Positions 54,787 to 62,569 of a stretch of 64,000 nucleotides of DNA are shown here, in pieces. Numbering within the stretch: position 1 is the stretch's first letter; the number at the start of each line of letters is the position of its first letter. The notes below the pieces were generated by a model. The model saw only the letters and a program-made list of their open reading frames with translations. It was not told where the DNA came from and made no database searches. The stretch spans positions 434,001 through 498,000 of the forward strand of contig NZ_JNYD01000001.1 in NCBI RefSeq assembly GCF_000717175.1, in the 5' to 3' direction. A program made the position numbers and the translations under genes. This DNA is from Pseudonocardia autotrophica. GTDB taxonomy: Bacteria > Actinomycetota > Actinomycetes > Mycobacteriales > Pseudonocardiaceae.

Positions 54787-55593
54787 GTGGCTGACCGCGA
54801 CCCGGCCCCCGCCCAGGGCCCCGCCCAGAACGGGCAGGGCTCCGACTCGGAGTACGGGCACCTGGCCCCGCTCTTCGAGAAGTTCGTGTCGCTCCCCGCC
54901 GACCATCCCGACCGCGACGCCCTGCGCGCCGAGCTGGTCACCGGCCACCTCCCCGTGGTCCAGCACATCGCCCGGCGCTTCGCCAACCGCGGCGAGCCCG
55001 TCGACGACCTGGAGCAGGCCGGCACCGTCGGGCTCATCAACGCCGTCGACCGGTTCGAGCCGGACCGGGGCGTCGACTTCCTCTCCTACGCGATCCCGAC
55101 CATCACCGGCGAGGTGCGCCGGCACTTCCGCGACCGCACCTGGGCGATGCGCGTGCCCCGCCGGCTCAAGGAGATGCAGAGCTCGATCAACGGCGCGATC
55201 GGGCCGCTGTCCCAGGAGCTGGGCCGCGCCCCCAAGCCGTCGGAGATCGCCGAGCGGCTCGGCCTGTCCACCGAGGAGGTGCTGGAGGGGCTCGACGCCC
55301 AGCAGGCCTACCGCGGCCCCTCGCTCGACGAGCTGGTGGCCGGGGCCGACTCCCCGCTCGCGGACACCCTGGGCGCGGCCGACGCCGAGCTGGACAAGGT
55401 CGAGTACCGGCAGACCCTGGCGCCGCTGCTCGACGAGCTGCCGCAGCGCGAGCGCACGATCCTGGTGCTGCGCTTCTTCGGCAACAAGACGCAGACGCAG
55501 ATCGCCGACCAGATCGGGATCTCGCAGATGCACGTGTCCCGGCTGCTCGCCCGCACGCTCGCCCAGCTGCGGCAGCGGATGAGCGAGGAGTAG
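54787..55593 (+). CDS. SigB/SigF/SigG-family RNA polymerase sigma factor
   Basis: The 268-residue sigma factor has region 2 (RRFANRGEPVDDLEQAGTVGLINAVDRF and DFLSYAIPTITGEVRRHFRD), region 3 (APKPSEIAERLGLS) and region 4 with the helix-turn-helix KTQTQIADQIGISQMHVSRLL. It groups with stress and sporulation sigma factors that recognise GTTT/GGGTA promoters. The frame is open to ATG 54742, but that codon abuts the -10 of the SigF-type promoter, so GTG 54787 is the better start. No anti-sigma gene adjoins it; RsbW-like and MEDS-ATPase proteins lie elsewhere in the window. It converges on topoisomerase IB with a 4-nt gap. Confidence 0.92.
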   Translation: MADRDPAPAQGPAQNGQGSDSEYGHLAPLFEKFVSLPADHPDRDALRAELVTGHLPVVQHIARRFANRGEPVDDLEQAGTVGLINAVDRFEPDRGVDFLSYAIPTITGEVRRHFRDRTWAMRVPRRLKEMQSSINGAIGPLSQELGRAPKPSEIAERLGLSTEEVLEGLDAQQAYRGPSLDELVAGADSPLADTLGAADAELDKVEYRQTLAPLLDELPQRERTILVLRFFGNKTQTQIADQIGISQMHVSRLLARTLAQLRQRMSEE

Positions 55594-55597
55594 GCGC

Positions 55598-56704
55598 TCA
55601 GCCCTTGATGAGCCGCACCACCGCGCGCTCCACCGCGGCCCGGCTGCGGTCGTCGGTGAGGTCGGGGGTCTCCAGCCGCTTCAGCGCCACCAGCACCGTG
55701 CGCCCCTCCTCGAACTGCTCGACCACCCGCGGGTCCACGTAGGAGTTCTTCGCGACGGTCGGGGTGTTGCCGAGGTGGTCGGACACCGTGGTGATGGCGT
55801 GGCGCACCAGCCGGGCCCGCGCCCGCTTCGCCGACGGGACCCGGCCCTCCTCGGCCACCGCCCCGGCGAGGGTGACGGCGGCGAGCACCGTCGCGTTCCA
55901 GGTCCGCAGGTCCTTGCAGGTGAACCGGTCCCCCGCCAGCTCCTTCACGGCGATGTTGAGGTCCTCCGAGCGCACGTCGTGCCAGTCCGACCGGCCCGTG
56001 CGGTAGGCCAGCAGGTCCTCGCCGCCGCCCTTGCGCCGCAGCAGCCCGTTGACCAGCCGGTGCAGCAGCGGGTCGCGCAGGTCGAGCTTGCGGGGCACGC
56101 CGCCCTTGGCCGGGTAGTCGAAGTGGATCAGGCCCCGGCGCAGCGTGACGTGCTCGCGGCGCAGGGTCGCCAGGCCGAACGTGCCGGACTCGTCGTGGTC
56201 GTCGCCGTCGTGCCCGCAGTTGTCCGAGCCGTCGTCCCCGCAGCTGGGGGCGTACTGCTCGCCCCCGGCGCGGAACACCCCGATGTCGAGCATCCGGACG
56301 GCCCCGGCGAGCACCCGTTCGCGGTGCAACCCGCTGTCCTCGAGCCGGGTGGTGATCTCCCCGCGGATGTCGGCGAGCCGGCGGCCCAGGGACAACACGC
56401 GGTCGTGTTTCTCCTGGTCCCGGGCCCGGCGCCAGTCGTCGTGGTAGCGGTACTGGCGGCGGCCGGCGTCGTCCGTCCCGACGGCCTGGATGTGGCCGCG
56501 GGGGTCGGGGGCGATCCAGACGTCCCGCCAGGCGGGCGGGATCACCAGGCTCTTGATCCGCGCGATCTCCGCCCGGTCCTCGATCCGGTCGCCGTCCGGC
56601 CCGAGGAAGACCCAGCCCCGGCCGGAGCGCCGCCGCCCCAGCCCCGGCGTCGAGGGGTCGGAGCGGACGAGCCCGGCGGGGGGATCGACTGCTGCTGCGG
56701 TCAC
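55598..56704 (-). CDS. DNA topoisomerase IB (poxvirus-like)
   Basis: The 368-residue enzyme relaxes supercoils through a 3'-phosphotyrosine. An N-terminal domain (VFLGPDGDRIED, IPPAWRDVWI) precedes the catalytic domain with the Lys hairpin FDYPAKGG, Arg in FTCKDLRTWNATVL, and the nucleophile Tyr in TVAKNSYVDPRV. Between VFRAGGEQYA and ESGTFGL lies a roughly 19-residue acidic insert with Cys, Cys, His and His (PSCGDDGSDNCGHDGDDHD) that other family members known to me do not have. GTG 56704 is the start. The enzyme is not essential where known; it may work under radiation or desiccation stress. Confidence 0.9.
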   Translation of the reverse strand: MTAAAVDPPAGLVRSDPSTPGLGRRRSGRGWVFLGPDGDRIEDRAEIARIKSLVIPPAWRDVWIAPDPRGHIQAVGTDDAGRRQYRYHDDWRRARDQEKHDRVLSLGRRLADIRGEITTRLEDSGLHRERVLAGAVRMLDIGVFRAGGEQYAPSCGDDGSDNCGHDGDDHDESGTFGLATLRREHVTLRRGLIHFDYPAKGGVPRKLDLRDPLLHRLVNGLLRRKGGGEDLLAYRTGRSDWHDVRSEDLNIAVKELAGDRFTCKDLRTWNATVLAAVTLAGAVAEEGRVPSAKRARARLVRHAITTVSDHLGNTPTVAKNSYVDPRVVEQFEEGRTVLVALKRLETPDLTDDRSRAAVERAVVRLIKG

Positions 56705-56791
56705 GCGCGGGAGATACCCCGGCCGCCCTTGCGCAATCCCCCAGGTGATCGAACCCCGTGTCGACCCGACCCCGCCTGATCGAACCCGGGG

Positions 56792-59152
56792 TCAGCTCCC
56801 GTGGTGCCGCTGGCGCGGCGCCCGGCCGTACGGCTGCTCCACCGGGTCGACGGTGGGCGGCGAGGGCAGCGGCCGCACCTGCGGGTCCTCGGCCAGCGCG
56901 ACCGGCTCGCCGTGGTGGCGCAGCCGCATCGGCGGGCCGCTGACCAGCGTGTACTCCACGTCGTCCTGGGTGATCGTGACCCGGATGTGCCGCCCCTGCC
57001 AGCGCAGCCCGAACGAGATCCGGGTGAGCGCGGCCGGCAGCACCGGCGCGAAGGCCAGCCCGGTCGCGTCGCACGTCATGCCGCCGAGCCCGGTGGTGAT
57101 CGCCACCCAGGTGCCGGCCATCGACGCGATGTGCATGCCGTGGTCGGTGTTGCCGGCCAGGTTGTTGAGGTCGATGAGCGCGGCCTCGGCCAGGTAGTCG
57201 TAGGCCAGGTCGAGGTGCCCGGTGCGCGCGGCGACCATCGACTGCGTGCACGCGGACAGCGACGAGTCCCGCACGGTGATCGCCTCGTAGTAGGCGAAGT
57301 TGCGGCGCATCTGCTCCGGCGTGAAGGCGTCCGGCCGCAGCTGCATCGCCAGCACCAGGTCGGCCTGCTTGATCACCTGCTTGCGGTACAGGTCGAAGTA
57401 CGGGTAGTGCAGCAGCAGCGGGTAGGTGTCGGCCGGGGTGCGCTCGAAGTCCCAGATCTTGTGCTTGGTGAAGCCCTCGGACTGCGGGTGCACGCGCAGC
57501 TCGTCGTCGAACGGGATCCGCATCGAGGCCGCCGCGTCGCGCCAGCTGGCCATCTCCTCGGAGTTCACGCCCAGCTTGGCCGCGCTGCGCGGGTGCTTCG
57601 CGGCGACCTCGGCGGCGTAGCGCAGGTTCAGCTGCGCCATCAGGTTCGTGTAGACGTTGTTGTCCACGATCGCCGAGTACTCGTCCGGGCCCGTCACGCC
57701 GTCGATCCGGAACTCGCCCGCCGAGTCGTGGTGGCCCAGCGAGCGCCACAGCCGCGCGGTGGCGACCAGGATCTCCAGGCCGGTCTCCAGCTCGAACTGG
57801 GTGTCGCCGGTCGCGGCGACGTGCCGGCGCACGGCGTCGGCGATGTCGGCGTTGATGTGGAAGGCCGCGGTGCCGGCGGGCCAGTACCCCGAGCACTCCT
57901 CGCCGCGGATGGTGCGCCACGGGAAGGCGGCGCCGTCGAGGCCGAGCTGCTGGGCGCGCTCGAAGGCCTTCGGCAGGATCGACTGCCGCCAGCGCAGCGC
58001 GTCGGCCGCCGCGTCGGGCGCCAGGAAGGACAGCACCTGCAGGCAGAAGGTCTCGGTGTCCCAGAAGGTGTGCCCGTCGTAGCCGTCGGCGGTGAGGCCC
58101 TTCGCCGAGATGCACCGGCGCTCGGCGCGGGCGCCGGCCTGCAGCACGTGGAAGGTGGCCAGGCGGACGGCCTGCTGGAGCTCCGCGTCGCCGTCGATCT
58201 CGACGTCGGCGGTCTCCCAGAAGTCCTCGAGGTACTCGGCCTGCTCGCGGAGCAGCCCCTCCCAGCCCGTGTAGCGGGCGGCGGCCAGCGCGGCCCGGAC
58301 CTGGTCGTAGACCGCGGGCAGGCTGCGCTGCGACGACCAGCCGTAGGACAGGTACTTGACGATCTTCAGCGTCTCGCCGGGCTTGACCCGCCCGATGATC
58401 GTGGTGCTGCCGGTGTCCTCGGTGGCGTCCGAGGTGATCTTGATGCCCTCGGGCCCGTGCACCTCGTGGTCCATCGCGGCGGCGACCCGCAGCCCCGACT
58501 TCCGGGTGCTGTGCACCAGCGTGGCGCCGGCCTCGTCGGCGCGGTGCATCTCCGATTCGAGCGCGTTGGTGAGCGCGGCCTCCAGGCGCGGGTCGTCCGC
58601 GCCGCGGGTCGGCAGCTGCTCGTTGGCCACCAGCTCGGACTGCACGACGAGCAGCGCCGGCTCGTCGAGCACCTCGACCTCGTAGCAGATGGCGGCGATG
58701 GCGCGCTGGGTCAGCGACACGAGCCGTGTGCTGTGCACCCGCACCACGCGCCCGGCCGGGGACTCCCACTCGACCTCGCGGGTCAGCGTGCCCGCGCGCA
58801 GGTCGAGCACCCGCTCGTGCCGGCGGAGCTTGCCGTAGCGCAGGTCGAACGGCTCGTCGTCGACCAGCAGCCGGATCAGCTTGCCGTTGGTGACGTTGAT
58901 GATCGTCTGCCCGGACTCCGGGTAGCCGTAGCCGCCCTCGGCGTACGGCAGCGGCCGGACCTCGTAGAACGAGTTCAGGTAGGTCCCGGGCAGGTGGTGC
59001 GGATCGCCCTCGTCGAGGTTGCCGCGCAGCCCGATGTGGCCGTTGGACAGCGCGAAGACCGACTCGGTCTGGCCCATCGCGGCGATGTCGAGGGTCGGCT
59101 CGCGCACGACCCAGGGCTCGACCGCGAAGGTGCGGCCCGCGTCCGGCTTCAC
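56792..59152 (-). CDS. GH65 glycoside hydrolase/phosphorylase (trehalose/maltose phosphorylase-like)
   Basis: The 786-residue enzyme has the GH65 N-terminal domain ([15 protein letters not shown]), the alpha/alpha barrel with catalytic Glu491 in [10 protein letters not shown], and the phosphate-binding region near [18 protein letters not shown]65 phosphorylases split maltose, trehalose or kojibiose with phosphate to give beta-glucose-1-phosphate. GTG 59152 overlaps the stop of the HAD gene (GTGA). The HAD product is a beta-phosphoglucomutase type, so the pair would turn a disaccharide into glucose-6-phosphate; M. tuberculosis has a similar pair (Rv3400-Rv3401). The exact sugar is not readable. 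Confidence 0.9.
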   Translation of the reverse strand: MKPDAGRTFAVEPWVVREPTLDIAAMGQTESVFALSNGHIGLRGNLDEGDPHHLPGTYLNSFYEVRPLPYAEGGYGYPESGQTIINVTNGKLIRLLVDDEPFDLRYGKLRRHERVLDLRAGTLTREVEWESPAGRVVRVHSTRLVSLTQRAIAAICYEVEVLDEPALLVVQSELVANEQLPTRGADDPRLEAALTNALESEMHRADEAGATLVHSTRKSGLRVAAAMDHEVHGPEGIKITSDATEDTGSTTIIGRVKPGETLKIVKYLSYGWSSQRSLPAVYDQVRAALAAARYTGWEGLLREQAEYLEDFWETADVEIDGDAELQQAVRLATFHVLQAGARAERRCISAKGLTADGYDGHTFWDTETFCLQVLSFLAPDAAADALRWRQSILPKAFERAQQLGLDGAAFPWRTIRGEECSGYWPAGTAAFHINADIADAVRRHVAATGDTQFELETGLEILVATARLWRSLGHHDSAGEFRIDGVTGPDEYSAIVDNNVYTNLMAQLNLRYAAEVAAKHPRSAAKLGVNSEEMASWRDAAASMRIPFDDELRVHPQSEGFTKHKIWDFERTPADTYPLLLHYPYFDLYRKQVIKQADLVLAMQLRPDAFTPEQMRRNFAYYEAITVRDSSLSACTQSMVAARTGHLDLAYDYLAEAALIDLNNLAGNTDHGMHIASMAGTWVAITTGLGGMTCDATGLAFAPVLPAALTRISFGLRWQGRHIRVTITQDDVEYTLVSGPPMRLRHHGEPVALAEDPQVRPLPSPPTVDPVEQPYGRAPRQRHHGS

Positions 59153-59883
59153 TGGTCCTCCAACAGCTCGGAGAGGTCGGACACCACGACGTCGGCGCCG
59201 TGCTCGCGCAGCTTGTCCGCGTGCCCGAGCCGGTCGACGCCGACGACCCGGCCGAAGCCGCCGGCCCGGCCCGCCTCGACGCCCGCCAGTGCGTCCTCGT
59301 ACACGACGGCGGCCGTGCGCGGCACGCCCAGGTCCTCGGCCGCCGCCAGGAAAGTGTCCGGCTTCGGCTTGCCCGGCAGCCCGCGCTCGCGCGCGACGAC
59401 GCCGTCGACCCGGTGGTCGATCAGCTCGGCCAGCCCGGCCACGTCGAGCACCTGCTCGGCGTTGGCCGACGACGACACCACCGCCACCTTCAGGCCGGCC
59501 TTCCGGACGGCCTCGAGGTACGGCCGCGAGGCCGGGTACACGTCGACGCCCTTCTCCTGCAGCACGACCTGCACCAGGTCGTTCTTGCGGGTGGACAGCC
59601 CCCAGAGCGTCTCGGCGTCGGGCGGGTCGTCCGGGCTGCCCTCGGGCAGCGTGATCCCCCGGGAGGCGAGGAAGCTGCGGGTGCCCTCCAGCCGCGGCTT
59701 GCCGTCGACGTACGGGCCGTAGTCGGCGGCGACGTCGAACGGCCGGTAACCGGGACCCTCGTGCCGGGCGAGGAACTCGTCGAACATGGTCTTCCACGAG
59801 GTCGCGTGCACGCCGGCGGTGTCGGTGAGCACACCGTCGAGGTCGAACAGGCAGGCGCGGGCGCCGTCGGGGAGGCCGAGCAT
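59149..59883 (-). CDS. HAD hydrolase, beta-phosphoglucomutase-like
   Basis: The 244-residue HAD protein has the nucleophile motif [11 protein letters not shown] (Asp17 region), [12 protein letters not shown] with the Ser of motif [17 protein letters not shown] with Lys of motif III and [15 protein letters not shown] with the acidic motif IV. The cap resembles beta-phosphoglucomutases, which convert beta-glucose-1-phosphate to glucose-6-phosphate. Its stop overlaps the GH65 start, so they work in one pathway. ATG 59883 has no Shine-Dalgarno; TACGGT (59890-59895, minus) lies 6 nt upstream, implying a leaderless mRNA. Confidence 0.9.
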   Translation of the reverse strand: MLGLPDGARACLFDLDGVLTDTAGVHATSWKTMFDEFLARHEGPGYRPFDVAADYGPYVDGKPRLEGTRSFLASRGITLPEGSPDDPPDAETLWGLSTRKNDLVQVVLQEKGVDVYPASRPYLEAVRKAGLKVAVVSSSANAEQVLDVAGLAELIDHRVDGVVARERGLPGKPKPDTFLAAAEDLGVPRTAAVVYEDALAGVEAGRAGGFGRVVGVDRLGHADKLREHGADVVVSDLSELLEDQ

Positions 59884-59889
59884 GCGCGC

Positions 59890-59895
59890 ACCGTA
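59890..59895 (-). promoter_or_regulatory. -10 box TACGGT for leaderless HAD-GH65 operon
   Basis: Minus-strand TACGGT ends 6 nt before ATG 59883. No ribosome-binding site is seen. Confidence 0.5.
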
Positions 59896-59985
59896 GCGTC
59901 CCGGTGATCGCGTCCGCAGACCGGCGCCGCGACATCACACCGTCGCCGCGCAGGTTGTCACCTGGCGTTCACACAGGTGGGTGGT

Positions 59986-61683
59986 TCAGCCCGGGCACGC
60001 GGCGGGCGCCGGCACCCGGAGCCGGGTCTCCCCGTGCCCCTCGTCCGCCACCACGACCTCGGCCCCGGCCGCCCCGTCGGGCAGGACGTGCACGGTGACC
60101 GCGCCGCCCTCCGGGCGCGGTTCGATGTGCTGCTGCACCGTCTCGCGCACGAGGACGAGCACCTGCAGCGGGGCGACGGCGAGGTCGGCGAGCTGCGCGG
60201 CGAGCACGTCGTCGACCGTCACGGTGGTCTCCAGGCGCCGGCCGAACCGGGCCTTCTCGATGGCCAGGTAGGCGCGGACGGCGGCCAGCTCGTCGGCCAG
60301 CGGGATCTCGGGGGTGCCGACGCGGTCGGCGGTGCGGCTGAGGTCGGCGAACCCGAGGAGGAGCTCGCGGGCCCGTCCCGGATCGGTCCGCATCAGGGAG
60401 GCGATGGTGTTGAAGGCGTTGTAGACGAAGTGCTGCTCGAGGCTGCGGTTGAGCGAGCTGGCGGGGCCGGGCGACGCGGTGCGGAGGTCCGCGGGCCGCT
60501 CCGGCACGGCCGGGAGGGCGGGCGGTTCCGGGGCCGGCGGCGCCGCACGGTCCGCGAGCCGGCCGTGCCCGTGCGGGGTGGGGACCCGCTCGCCGCGGCG
60601 GGCCGGGCCCCAGACCTCCGCCCCGTCCTCGGCCTGCTCGGCGCCGTCGCGTTCCCAGGGCGTGCCCGCCCAGTCCTCGGGGTCGACCTCCCCGGGCCGC
60701 AGGATCCCCCGCCACACCGGCAGCCGCAGGTGCGCGCCACGGGTCCAGCCCTGGTACTCGGCCTGCCCGACGATCCGGGGCACGACCCAGCGGGCGTCGT
60801 CGGCCACGGTCTCGGGCACGGAACCGGGACCGTCGCCCGCGAACGGCGAGACCTGCGCGTTGAGCGTGCGGAGCAGCTCGCCGACCTCCCGGCGCGCGGG
60901 GCCCGAGCCGATCCCGACCCGCCCGACGTACCGCAGCCGGCCGACGGGTCCGCCCGGCGCGGGCGGGGTCTCGGGGATGCCGAGCAGCAGGGCCCCGACG
61001 CGGCCGGGCCGGTTGCGCTCGGCCGGCATCCACCCCCCGACGACGACCGGGCGCGCGCGCCGCAGCGGCACCCGCAGCCAGTCCCGGGTGCGCCGCCCGG
61101 CCTTGTACGCGGCGTCGACCCGCTTGAGGTGCAGCCCGTCGAGGCCGAAGCGCTCGGCCGCCTCCATCACGAACCCCGCCTCCGACGCCGGGTGCGAGGG
61201 CGGGACCAGCACCGGGGACCCGGCGATGCCCAGGCCCTCGAGGAGCGTGCGGCGCTCGGCGTAGGGGCGGCGCAGCAGCGGCCGGCCGTCGAGCCACAGC
61301 AGGTCGGTGACCACGAACCCGACCGGCACCCGGGAGCGGAGCGACTCCGAGGGCGTGACGGTCGAGGTGCGGCGCATCAGCGGGCGGCGGCTGGGGCGAC
61401 CGGCGTCGTCGAGGGCGACGACCACGCCGTCGAGCACCATGCCGGAGCCCTTCACCCGGTCGCCGAGCACGGCGAGCTCGGGGAAGCTGCGGGTCACGCT
61501 GCGAGCGGTCGAGGAGAGCAGGCGCACGTGCCCGGGCCGGACGTAGGCGACGCAGCGGAAGCCCGCCCAGGCGAACTCGACCGCCCAGTCACCGCCCCGC
61601 TCGCCGTCGGCCAGGTCCCCCTGGGAGGGGAGCATCGGCGGGACGACGTCGGGCATGCCGCCGCCCGCTCCCCGCCCTGTCAC
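59986..61683 (-). CDS. DNA ligase-like/LytS histidine-kinase-like fusion, probable pseudoenzyme
   Basis: One open frame of 565 residues joins two folds. Residues 30-330 align with ATP-dependent DNA ligases: motif IIIa [12 protein letters not shown] (122-133), motif [10 protein letters not shown] (181-188), and an OB domain ([10 protein letters not shown] 211-220, [10 protein letters not shown] 250-259). Motif I, normally E-x-K-x-D-G-x-R, reads EFAWAGFR (36-43), so the nucleotidyl lysine is Ala38; LDGE reads LDGV (84-87). A Pro-rich linker (345-405) leads to a LytS-type dimerisation domain with [13 protein letters not shown] (His418), but the N-box reads RETVQQH (513-519) and the protein ends soon after DEGHG (547-551), without a G2 box. 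GTG 61683 has TACCGT 7 nt upstream. Ligase activity is unlikely; a sensor or scaffold is inferred. Confidence 0.75.
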   Translation of the reverse strand: MTGRGAGGGMPDVVPPMLPSQGDLADGERGGDWAVEFAWAGFRCVAYVRPGHVRLLSSTARSVTRSFPELAVLGDRVKGSGMVLDGVVVALDDAGRPSRRPLMRRTSTVTPSESLRSRVPVGFVVTDLLWLDGRPLLRRPYAERRTLLEGLGIAGSPVLVPPSHPASEAGFVMEAAERFGLDGLHLKRVDAAYKAGRRTRDWLRVPLRRARPVVVGGWMPAERNRPGRVGALLLGIPETPPAPGGPVGRLRYVGRVGIGSGPARREVGELLRTLNAQVSPFAGDGPGSVPETVADDARWVVPRIVGQAEYQGWTRGAHLRLPVWRGILRPGEVDPEDWAGTPWERDGAEQAEDGAEVWGPARRGERVPTPHGHGRLADRAAPPAPEPPALPAVPERPADLRTASPGPASSLNRSLEQHFVYNAFNTIASLMRTDPGRARELLLGFADLSRTADRVGTPEIPLADELAAVRAYLAIEKARFGRRLETTVTVDDVLAAQLADLAVAPLQVLVLVRETVQQHIEPRPEGGAVTVHVLPDGAAGAEVVVADEGHGETRLRVPAPAACPG

Positions 61684-61690
61684 GGTCCCT

Positions 61691-61721
61691 ACGGTAAACG
61701 GCCGTACCGGCCGAATGTCAC
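61691..61721 (-). promoter_or_regulatory. Promoter of ligase-kinase fusion gene (-35 GTGACA, -10 TACCGT)
   Basis: On the minus strand GTGACA (61716-61721) and TACCGT (61691-61696) are 19 nt apart, and TACCGT is 7 nt before GTG 61683, so the mRNA is probably leaderless. Direct repeats CGGCCGTAC at 61699-61707 and 61727-61735 flank the -35. Confidence 0.5.
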
Positions 61722-61926
61722 CTGATCGGCCGTACGGCGGTGGCAGCGCGCCCAGGGCGCCCTCAGGTGCGGCGGATGGTGGTCGGCGGGCGGTCCGGGC
61801 GACGGAGCGCCCGCGGCCCGGACCGGTGGCCGCGGGGGTGCATGATCCACACCCTCTGCTCCCCGACGGATCCGGACGGGCCGCCCGCTCTTCCGGCCGA
61901 CGCGCTTCCTCCGGGCCCGCGGCCCT

Positions 61927-61945
61927 GATACCCCTGAGGGGTATC
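61927..61945. promoter_or_regulatory. Copper-type (CsoR/RicR-like) operator
   Basis: GATACCCCTGAGGGGTATC is a perfect inverted repeat (8-bp arms, TGA centre) matching the TACCC/GGGTA pattern of CsoR and RicR copper operators. It ends 16 bp before ATG 61962. Confidence 0.6.
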
Positions 61946-61961
61946 CGACCGAGGAGGCGCC

Positions 61962-62528
61962 ATGACCGCGATCGAGCCCGGCACGACCCGCCGGCACAGC
62001 TGGTTCCACCGGACCTGGCCCCCCGCGGCCGGGCTCGCCGTCGGGCTCGCCTCGGGGATCGGGATCGCCGACGGGGCCGAGGTCGCCCCGGTCGTCGCGG
62101 CGTCCGGGTTCGTCTATCTCGTGGCCGCGGCGCTCGGGTCGCGCTTCGCCGCGTGGCCGGCCTTCGCCGTGTCGGTCGTGCTGATCGCCGCGGCGAAGGT
62201 CGTGCCCGGGTTCGCGCCGACGTGGGGGATGCTCGCGATCGGCGCCGTGCTCCTGCTCCTCGGCCTGGCCCGGGGCCGGCGACGCCCGCCCTGGGGGCTG
62301 CCCCTGCAGGCGGCCGCGATGCTCGTGCTCGGGGCCGTCGCGCTGCTGGCGGCCGAGGTGTCGCCGACCTGGTCCGGCGTGCTGGTGGCGGGGGCGCTGC
62401 TGGTCCACGCCGCCTGGGACGTCCACCACCACCGCACCGGGCGGGTGGTCGTGCCGTCGATGGCGGTGTTCTGCGCGGTCCTCGACACGGCCCTCGCCGG
62501 GCTGGTGCTCGCCGTGACCCTCACCTGA
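61962..62528 (+). CDS. Integral membrane protein behind a copper-type operator
   Basis: The 188-residue protein has five or six hydrophobic helices (about 22-40, 45-62, 66-82, 86-104, 116-132 and 165-187) and the segment [16 protein letters not shown] before the last helix, where three His stand together. I recognise the WDVxHHRxxRVV pattern only as a recurring one in uncharacterised membrane proteins. ATG 61962 has GAGGAGG 6 nt upstream. The CsoR/RicR-like palindrome just upstream suggests copper-dependent expression, and the histidines could bind copper. No csoR gene is in the window. Function is unknown. Confidence 0.7.
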   Translation: MTAIEPGTTRRHSWFHRTWPPAAGLAVGLASGIGIADGAEVAPVVAASGFVYLVAAALGSRFAAWPAFAVSVVLIAAAKVVPGFAPTWGMLAIGAVLLLLGLARGRRRPPWGLPLQAAAMLVLGAVALLAAEVSPTWSGVLVAGALLVHAAWDVHHHRTGRVVVPSMAVFCAVLDTALAGLVLAVTLT

Positions 62529-62569
62529 GCCGGGCGGCCGGAGCCGACTCGTGGAGAATCGACCCCATC

